Assembly (NCBI GenBank): GCA_021785115.1
Contig: JAJYGO010000326.1
Coordinates: forward strand, 1-10,629
Direction of reading: 5' to 3'
DNA length: 10,629 bases
Source of the DNA: Chloroflexota bacterium
Lineage (GTDB): Bacteria > Chloroflexota > Limnocylindria > Limnocylindrales > CSP1-4
Shown here: positions 7,101 to 10,629 of the stretch, in pieces
Layout of the letters: each line of letters opens with the position of its first letter
How positions within the stretch are numbered: the first letter of the stretch is position 1
Translations under genes and position numbers: made by a program
The notes under the pieces: model-generated
Databases searched by the model: none
What the model saw: only the letters and a program-made list of their open reading frames with translations
Told to the model about the DNA's origin: nothing

Positions 7101-8172
7101 TCGCGATGCCCTGCTCGCGCGCGAACCGCGTGAAGTCCGCGACGATGAGGAAGTACGCCGCGTAGCCCATCCGGCAGATGATGTCGAGCTCGTAGTCCAG
7201 CCGGTCGCGGATCTCCTGCGTGACCACCGGGTAGCGCTCGCGCAGCCCGCGATCGCATTCCGCGCGCAGCCACGACTCGACCGTGTGCCCCTGCGGCACG
7301 GGGAAGTGCGGCAGGCGCAGCTGGCCGAACTGCATCTTCAGGTCGACCATCTCGGCAACGCGGCGCGTGTTCCGCAGCGCCTCGGGCACGTCGCGGAAGA
7401 GCGCCTCCATCTCCGCCGCGCTCTTCAGGTAGAACTCCTCGCTCTCGAAGCGCATCCGGTTGGGGGTGTCCAGGTTCGAGCCGGTGCCGATGCAGAGCAG
7501 GACGTCGTGCGCCTCGGCCTGGGCACGGCGCACGTAGTGCAGGTCGTTGGACGCGACGAGCGACAGGCCCACCTCCGGGGCCAGCCGGAGCAGCTGCTCG
7601 TTCAGGCGGCGCTGGAGCGGGATGCCGTGGTCCTGCAGCTCCAGGTAGAAGTTCTCCGGCCCGAGGATCTCCTTGTACATCCCGGCGAGGCGCCGGGCAC
7701 CCTCCCAGTCGTCGACCTCGAGGGCCTTCGGGATCTCGCCGCCCAGGCACGCCGACATGCCGATCAGTCCCTCGGCGTGCTTCGCGAGGTGCTCGTGGTC
7801 GATGCGCGGCTTGTAGTAGTAGCCGTCGAGATGCGCGTCGGTGACCAGGCGGCACAGGTTCTGGTAGCCCGTCCAGTCCTTCGCCAGCAGCACCAGGTGG
7901 TACGGCTGCGCGTCCGCCTTGCCCTCGCGGTCCGTCATGGAGCGCCGTGCGACGTAGGTCTCGATCCCGATGATCGGCTTGATGCCGCGCTGAGTGGCCG
8001 CCTGGTAGAAGGCGACGGCACCGTAGAGGGCGCCGTGGTCGGTGATCGCGAGCGAATCGAAGCCCAGGGCGGAGGCTTCGGCGGTGAGGTCGTCGATGCG
8101 GCCCAGGCCGTCCAGCAGGCTGAACTCCGTGTGGACGTGGAGGTGGGTGAAGTCGTTGGGGGCGATGGTCAC
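4126..8172 (-). CDS. dnaE: DNA polymerase III subunit alpha (DnaE) with intact PHP domain
   Basis: Replicative DNA polymerase, 1348 residues, longer than E. coli DnaE (1160). The PHP domain (about 8-270) has all nine metal ligands of the M. tuberculosis DnaE1 exonuclease: H12, H14, D21, H46, E71, H92, C142, D210 and H212. This predicts a built-in 3'-5' proofreading activity. The palm follows, with PDIDIDF at 399-405 (D402, D404) and KFDFLGL (D554) forming the catalytic Asp triad. Helix-hairpin-helix sequences are near 820-875 and a beta-clamp motif QTSLF at 906-910. An OB fold spans about 977-1057 (RVVIGGVVTGMRRVITKAKA onwards). A roughly 199-residue low-complexity linker then precedes the C-terminal domain (about 1255-1335). 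The GTG start overlaps the stop of the upstream DUF2461 gene as GTGA, indicating coupled translation. The tail overlaps a convergent gene by 40 bases, leaving no room for a terminator between them. Confidence 0.97.
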   Translation of the reverse strand: MTIAPNDFTHLHVHTEFSLLDGLGRIDDLTAEASALGFDSLAITDHGALYGAVAFYQAATQRGIKPIIGIETYVARRSMTDREGKADAQPYHLVLLAKDWTGYQNLCRLVTDAHLDGYYYKPRIDHEHLAKHAEGLIGMSACLGGEIPKALEVDDWEGARRLAGMYKEILGPENFYLELQDHGIPLQRRLNEQLLRLAPEVGLSLVASNDLHYVRRAQAEAHDVLLCIGTGSNLDTPNRMRFESEEFYLKSAAEMEALFRDVPEALRNTRRVAEMVDLKMQFGQLRLPHFPVPQGHTVESWLRAECDRGLRERYPVVTQEIRDRLDYELDIICRMGYAAYFLIVADFTRFAREQGIAITCRGSAPGSIVTHTLGITPVDPIQYDLPFERFLNPDRVTMPDIDIDFEDARRDEVINYVTHKYGADHVAQIITFGTMLARAALRDVGRVLGMSYGEVDRIAKAVPNQLGIKLEEAIEQSPELRSMYDGDPQVHKLVELAKQVEGVSRNASTHAAGVVISREPLTEIMPLQKATNSEALVTQYEMHGVDALGLLKFDFLGLSNLTILRSAVDTIEATRGIRINLEQIPLDDPKTFELLASGETTGVFQLESAGMRRYIRELRPTSIHDIAAMVALYRPGPMDNIPAYIRRKHGEEPISYLHPLLEPYLSKTYGIFVYQEDIMAAAKALAGFTGPEADTLGYAIRKKKDKVLQEMMAKFVPQAAERGVKRDVIDAVFAAFQPFARYGFNKAHATTYGLVAYQTAYLKANYTVEYMASVLTAFRDNTDKVAAAVAECRRLGIEVRPPDVHRSHLDFTVEGDAIRFGLLAVKNVGQGAIESIIAAREADGDFRSLTDLCRRVDMRLVNKRVIESLIKVGALGRFGHPAQLLMGLDDAMAAAQAEQRDRSSGQTSLFGGEAEPEALEKPLPPVTEAPPRERLRWEKELIGLYLSDHPLAALAQQLDRYVGAYSGDLGEEMDQQRVVIGGVVTGMRRVITKAKATMGVATLEDLQGTIEVIVFPKTFEATGEVWQEDAILLVAGRVDHKGDGSVILADAVWTWEDATAMGPEAFERQVQAGERGRRGGRDGGRWGREPAPANGHAGPGSGHGANGNGYGRTGGGYGRPGNGEAAPGGGSAPGTASVPTVRRVIPRVSPLRGGGVLGEIAVDVPAAGASAGPRGAAGAAGPAAGTTGPGRVVGEPRRPATVPAVPPPSGDEAAPWPSGPGEPGDLEDEPPLPAEAARAVARQAAAPTRPLEASGGSLHLRFGSLAGDALGEAFGAVREILRGRPGQTAVVLDVPLGDGRTQPMELRLRVAYDAELLAALERRFGGLVTADLMAEDQAGTGLVRTSGK
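4405..5001 (-). other. Low-complexity linker region within dnaE (residues about 1058-1256)
   Basis: Between the OB fold and the C-terminal domain, DnaE has about 199 residues rich in Gly, Ala, Pro and Arg. The first part contains RGG-like and G/N/Y-rich stretches (GRRGGRDGGRWGRE, then NGNGYGRTGGGYGRPGNG), the second is Ala/Gly/Pro-rich and turns acidic (GEPGDLEDEPPLP). A short less biased island, VPTVRRVIPRVSPLRGGGV, starts at residue 1138 and ends near 1165 (bases 4678-4761); it could be a strand pair or a binding peptide. The reading frame is open throughout and rejoins a recognisable C-terminal domain, so this is part of the protein rather than a frameshift. Confidence 0.75.
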
Positions 8173-8945
8173 CGGTCCATGGTAGCCGGGGCGGGTGCCC
8201 CCGGATCGGGCGCCAGGTCCGCCAGCAGGCGGAAGATCGGGACCGCCGTCGCGAGGGCGGAGGCGAGCATGTCGGGGAGCGACGGCGACAGGACGTCCTC
8301 ATCGGACAACCGGCGTCCGAACGTCAGGTCCCGGAGGCGCAGCAGCTCGGCGTCGGGGTGATCGGGCGCGAAGCCGGCCGGGACGCGGGCGAACCGGTCG
8401 CCGTCGAGGCTCCCGAACTCGCGCACGAACGCCGGGCTCCCGGTCGCGGCGTGCACGCGCTGTGGATCGTCGGCGACGAGGCGGCGCCACGCCCGGAGCA
8501 CGGCCGCCTCCGGGTGCCACATCCCGCCGCCGATGTAGATGTCGCCCGGCGCGAGGTGGAAGTATCCGGCCCCGCCGTGACGCCCGAGGGCACGGTGCGC
8601 CTCCGTGGGCGTCGCGGGTGCCGGCCCCCTGCCCTCTCCGGCCCACGGGAAGCTCGCGCTCGCGTACGGCTTGTAGGGCGACTTGTCCCTGCTGAACCGG
8701 ACGTCACGGTAGATGCGGAACGGCGAGCGCGCCGGATCGGAGAGGAGCGGCACTCCGCCCGCCCGGAATCGGTCCGCCAGCGTCGCGCACAGCGCCTCCA
8801 GCGGCGCCTTCACCAGCCGCTCGTACTCGGCCCTGCGTGGCTGGAACCACGCGCGGTCGTTGTTCGCCGCGAGTTCCGCCAGGAAGCCGATCGCCTCCCG
8901 GCTGAACCCCTCGAACGGTGCCCGATCCATCCCGGCGTTCGGCAT
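8169..8945 (-). CDS. DUF2461 family protein (TIGR02453)
   Basis: A 258-residue member of the DUF2461/TIGR02453 family, widespread in bacteria and without an established biochemical role. Diagnostic segments are FEGFSREAIGFLAELAANND near the N-terminus, then the strongly conserved FRIYRDVRFSRDKSPYKPYA, GGAGYFHLAPGDIYIGGGMW, and a C-terminal LRDLTFGRRLSDEDVLSP. No signal peptide or membrane segment is evident. I chose the ATG at 8945 because GCGGGGGAT about 6-9 bases upstream is a good ribosome binding site; the ATG at 8930 is the next choice and is closer to where family homology begins. The frame stays open to 9143, but that extension is Arg/Ser/Cys-rich, unlike the family, and would cover the divergent promoter. 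The stop overlaps the GTG of dnaE by four bases, so the two are probably one transcriptional unit. Confidence 0.9.
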   Translation of the reverse strand: MPNAGMDRAPFEGFSREAIGFLAELAANNDRAWFQPRRAEYERLVKAPLEALCATLADRFRAGGVPLLSDPARSPFRIYRDVRFSRDKSPYKPYASASFPWAGEGRGPAPATPTEAHRALGRHGGAGYFHLAPGDIYIGGGMWHPEAAVLRAWRRLVADDPQRVHAATGSPAFVREFGSLDGDRFARVPAGFAPDHPDAELLRLRDLTFGRRLSDEDVLSPSLPDMLASALATAVPIFRLLADLAPDPGAPAPATMDR

Positions 8946-9028
8946 CCCGATCCCCCGCTGCTGGCGTCGGGGCCATGGTGCCCCTCGGCGCGACTGCGCG
9001 CGCGGGGATCGCACCGGTCGCAGGCAGC

Positions 9029-9057
9029 TTGACACCCGGCACGCCTCTCGACACGAT
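9029..9057 (+). promoter_or_regulatory. Predicted housekeeping promoter for the AIM24-family gene
   Basis: A perfect -35 hexamer TTGACA (9029-9034), a 17-base spacer and CACGAT (9052-9057, 3/6 to the -10 consensus). Transcription would start near 9064, giving a leader of about 45 bases before the ATG at 9109. GACAC recurs 17 bases later, at the -10, so a repressor binding direct repeats is conceivable but unsupported. The rest of the divergent gap (8946-9028) shows no clear minus-strand promoter for the DUF2461-dnaE unit. Confidence 0.55.
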
Positions 9058-9108
9058 CCGCGAGGGGACGCGGACAGGGCCGGCGTCCCCGGCCGCAAGG
9101 GGGATCCG

Positions 9109-9816
9109 ATGCAGAGTGCGCAGCCGCCAGTCCTGGTGCCCACCCACGTCGACGAGGGCCGCGCGCCGGGCCTCGTCTACCGGATCGAGGGCGAGCTGGT
9201 GCCCGTCCTCCACCTCCGCCTCGACGGCAGCCGGCCCGTCTTCTTCGAGCACCACGTGGTGCTGTGGAAGGACCCGGCGCTCGCCATCGGCATGCACCCC
9301 ATGCACGGGGCATTCAAGCGGGTCGTGGCGGGCATGCCGATCTTCATGACCGAGACGCAGAGTCCGGGCGAGATCGCCTTCTCGCGCGACGACCCGGGCC
9401 ACGTGCTCTCGCTGCACCTGTCGCCCGGGCAGGCCATCGTGGTCCGGGAGCATCAGCTCCTGGCGGCAAGCGGCGGCATCGAATATTCGTACACGCGCGT
9501 GCGCGGCGTCGGCAACATGCTGTTCGGCGGGACCGGGTTCTTCATGGACCGCTTCCAGGCCGGGGCGGAGGAAGGCGTCGTGTGGCTCCACGGCTACGGC
9601 AACGTCTTCGAGAAGAGCCTCGCGCCGGGCGAGGCGATCGACGTGGAGGCCGGCGGCTGGGTCTACCGGGACGAGGCGGTCTCGATGGAGCCGGCGGTGT
9701 ACGGGCTCCGCACCGGGATCCTCGGCGGCTCGGGGCAGCTCGTCTTCAACCGTTTCACCGGTCCCGGGCGGGTCGCGATCCAGTCCGCGTACGTGCACCT
9801 CCCCACCGAGAACTGA
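9109..9816 (+). CDS. AIM24 family protein (TIGR00266/DUF124)
   Basis: A 235-residue protein of the AIM24 family (TIGR00266, TRAP-like beta fold). Bacterial members have no firmly established function; the yeast namesake is a mitochondrial protein affecting inner-membrane organisation. Recognisable segments are a Gly/Met-rich stretch (MHGAFKRVVAGMPIFMTETQ), then SPGEIAFSRDDPGHVLSLHL, the family hallmark GNMLFGGTGFFMDRF, and a later VWLHGYGNVFEKSLAPGEAI. Repeated strands with GxG turns suggest a beta-sandwich or barrel. No signal peptide or transmembrane helix is visible. The ATG at 9109 follows AAGGGGGA (9097-9104) at good spacing. The frame is open further upstream to 8713, but that part is antisense to the DUF2461 gene and not protein-like. 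It appears monocistronic, with its own promoter and a hairpin downstream. Confidence 0.9.
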   Translation: MQSAQPPVLVPTHVDEGRAPGLVYRIEGELVPVLHLRLDGSRPVFFEHHVVLWKDPALAIGMHPMHGAFKRVVAGMPIFMTETQSPGEIAFSRDDPGHVLSLHLSPGQAIVVREHQLLAASGGIEYSYTRVRGVGNMLFGGTGFFMDRFQAGAEEGVVWLHGYGNVFEKSLAPGEAIDVEAGGWVYRDEAVSMEPAVYGLRTGILGGSGQLVFNRFTGPGRVAIQSAYVHLPTEN

Positions 9817-9854
9817 CGACGGACCGGCCCCGATGCCCCGGTCCCGATGCCCGG

Positions 9855-9874
9855 GAACGGCCGTCGGGCCGTTC
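9855..9874 (+). terminator. Terminator-like hairpin after the AIM24-family gene
   Basis: GAACGGCC and GGCCGTTC form a perfect 8-bp stem with a four-base GTCG loop, 38 bases after the stop codon at 9816 and before the next promoter. There is no T-tract (GTACCC follows), so intrinsic termination would be weak by E. coli rules, though stem-only terminators are commonly proposed in high-GC bacteria. It could also protect the 3' end of the mRNA. Confidence 0.45.
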
Positions 9875-9901
9875 GTACCCTCCAGGGGAAGCGGAATCGC
9901 A

Positions 9902-9930
9902 TTGCCCGGCGCCCATCGGATGGCTAGCAT
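9902..9930 (+). promoter_or_regulatory. Predicted housekeeping promoter for the BMP lipoprotein gene
   Basis: TTGCCC (9902-9907, 4/6 to the -35 consensus), exactly 17 bases of spacer, and TAGCAT (9925-9930, 4/6 to the -10 consensus). Transcription from about 9937 would give a leader of roughly 85 bases. The leader contains a weak 5-bp stem (CACGG at 9983-9987 with CCGTG at 10002-10006) but no riboswitch fold that I recognise. Confidence 0.5.
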
Positions 9931-10021
9931 GACGCTCGGAGAGGAACCGCCATCGGCCTCCGGTCGATCGGTTTCAGGGGAACACGGGTGCGGATGAGGG
10001 TCCGTGCCCCGAGGAGGGAAG

Positions 10022-10629
10022 ATGCCCAGACGCTCCCTGAGCCTGAGCCTGCTCACCGCGCTCACGCTCGTGGCTTCGGCGTGCTCCAGCGGCGCCACCA
10101 CCGCGCCATCGGCTGCGGCACCGTCCGCGGCTGCGCCGTCGGCGGCCGCCCCATCGGCGGCAGCGCCGTCCGCGGCTGCGCCGTCGGCGGCCGCATCCGC
10201 TGCGGCGCCCGGGGCCAGCTCGCTCAAGATCGGCGTCGTCACCGATGTCGGCCGCGTCGACGACAAGAACTTCAACCAGTACTCGTACCAGGGCGCTGTT
10301 GAAGGCGCCAAGGCCATCGGTGCGGCCGCCCCCCAGTACGTCGTGCCGGCCGGCGCGTCCGACTACGCGACCGACATCCAGGGGTTCGTCAACCAGAACT
10401 ACAACGTCATCGTGACGGTCGGATTCAACCTCGGCGACGCGACGATCAAGGCCGCCAAGGCGAACCCGAACATCTGGTTCATCGCCGTGGACGTGGCGCC
10501 GTGCGTCGATCCGCAGGGCAACCCTGACCCGACGTTCGCCTGCAAGGGCGACGCCGCGACGCTCCTGCCGCACCTCATCGGCATCCAGTTCGAGGAGGAC
10601 CAGGCCGGCTACCTCGCCGGCATCGTCGC
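10022..10629 (+). CDS. BMP-family ABC transporter substrate-binding lipoprotein (3' end outside window)
   Basis: The first 202 codons of a BMP/PnrA-type extracytoplasmic binding protein; characterised relatives (PnrA, BmpA) bind purine nucleosides and feed an ABC importer. A signal peptide starts MPRRSLSLSLLTALTL and ends in the lipobox VASAC, so C21 should be lipidated and anchor the protein on the outer face of the membrane. Six APSAA pentapeptides (residues 28-57) form a flexible tether. The binding domain starts at LKIGVVTDVGRVDDKNFNQY (residue 68), the BMP signature with D and NFNQ ligand-loop residues, and continues through GASDYATDIQGFVNQNYNVI to FEEDQAGYLAGIV. Two cysteines in PCVDP and TFACKG flank a short loop and could form a disulfide. 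The start is fixed by GGAGGG at 10013-10018. Permease and ATPase genes would be expected downstream, beyond the window; nucleoside as substrate is an inference. Confidence 0.92.
   Translation, partial: MPRRSLSLSLLTALTLVASACSSGATTAPSAAAPSAAAPSAAAPSAAAPSAAAPSAAASAAAPGASSLKIGVVTDVGRVDDKNFNQYSYQGAVEGAKAIGAAAPQYVVPAGASDYATDIQGFVNQNYNVIVTVGFNLGDATIKAAKANPNIWFIAVDVAPCVDPQGNPDPTFACKGDAATLLPHLIGIQFEEDQAGYLAGIV
10103..10192 (+). repeat. Six tandem 15-bp units encoding APSAA
   Basis: Six in-frame 15-base units encode identical APSAA pentapeptides immediately after the lipobox of the BMP lipoprotein. A 29-base stretch recurs exactly at 10121-10149 and 10166-10194, 45 bases apart, so three units appear to have been duplicated as a block. 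The codons of other units differ silently. This points to slippage or unequal exchange with selection for the peptide, and copy number may vary between strains. Confidence 0.85.

Noticed and set aside
2797..8361. 1854-residue open frame on the plus strand
   Set aside because: Antisense to dnaE, the CDF and ArsR genes; Arg/Asp/Val-rich with no recognisable domain. GC-rich third codon positions remove stops from the opposite strand.
8946..9143. N-terminal extension of the DUF2461 protein by 66 residues
   Set aside because: Arg/Ser/Cys-rich, outside the family, and it would cover the predicted divergent promoter at 9029-9057.
9937..10021. Possible riboswitch in the leader of the BMP lipoprotein gene
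   Set aside because: Only about 85 bases with short weak stems; no purine-riboswitch core or other known aptamer signature could be seen.
8704..10317. 537-residue open frame on the minus strand with AAADG repeats
   Set aside because: Antisense shadow of the AIM24 and BMP genes; the repeats are the reverse reading of the APSAA units.

Overview
This is high-GC DNA with dense genes, short gaps, frequent stop/start overlaps and strongly GC-rich third codon positions. It looks like a chromosomal segment of a free-living, non-proteobacterial, high-GC bacterium. A Chloroflexota lineage (Limnocylindria-like) or an Actinomycetota relative fits best: the replicative DnaE keeps all the PHP metal ligands, two regulator genes look leaderless, and the BMP lipoprotein carries an Ala/Pro/Ser repeat tether. 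The taxonomic call is an inference and no marker here settles it. I see no tRNA, rRNA, CRISPR array, transposase, prophage gene or attachment site.

Layout. Bases 1-1618 (minus): a MarR-type regulator overlaps the start of an MFS_3-type exporter, which runs off the left edge. A near-perfect palindrome lies directly on the regulator's promoter. Bases 1619-2015 hold that promoter plus a decayed C-terminal fragment of a short-chain dehydrogenase. Bases 2016-3284 (minus): an ArsR/SmtB zinc-type sensor and a CDF cation-efflux pump share one base at their junction, and a perfect palindrome spans the sensor's start codon. Bases 3285-3655 are a divergent gap holding an unexplained 12-bp hairpin. Bases 3656-4165 (plus): an unrecognised 169-residue protein, possibly two related halves, whose 3' end overlaps the 3' end of dnaE by 40 bp. 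Bases 4126-8945 (minus): a DUF2461 gene followed by dnaE through a 4-base GTGA overlap. Bases 9109-9816 (plus): an AIM24-family protein with its own promoter. Bases 10022-10629 (plus): the first 202 codons of a BMP-family substrate-binding lipoprotein, which runs off the right edge.

How the genes fit together. Two compact regulator-exporter cassettes sit side by side on the minus strand. One probably senses a small organic molecule (MarR plus MFS); the other probably senses zinc or a similar divalent metal (ArsR plus CDF). Both appear autoregulated through a palindrome overlapping a -10 element 6-7 bases before the start codon. The remainder is housekeeping (DNA polymerase III alpha), conserved proteins of unknown role, and the start of what is probably a nucleoside or similar ABC uptake operon.

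I did not find a convincing new multi-gene system. The points most worth a second look are the operator/leaderless-start arrangement of both regulators, the roughly 200-residue low-complexity linker in DnaE, the duplicated-looking hypothetical protein, the His-to-Glu change in the CDF transport site, and the dehydrogenase remnant.
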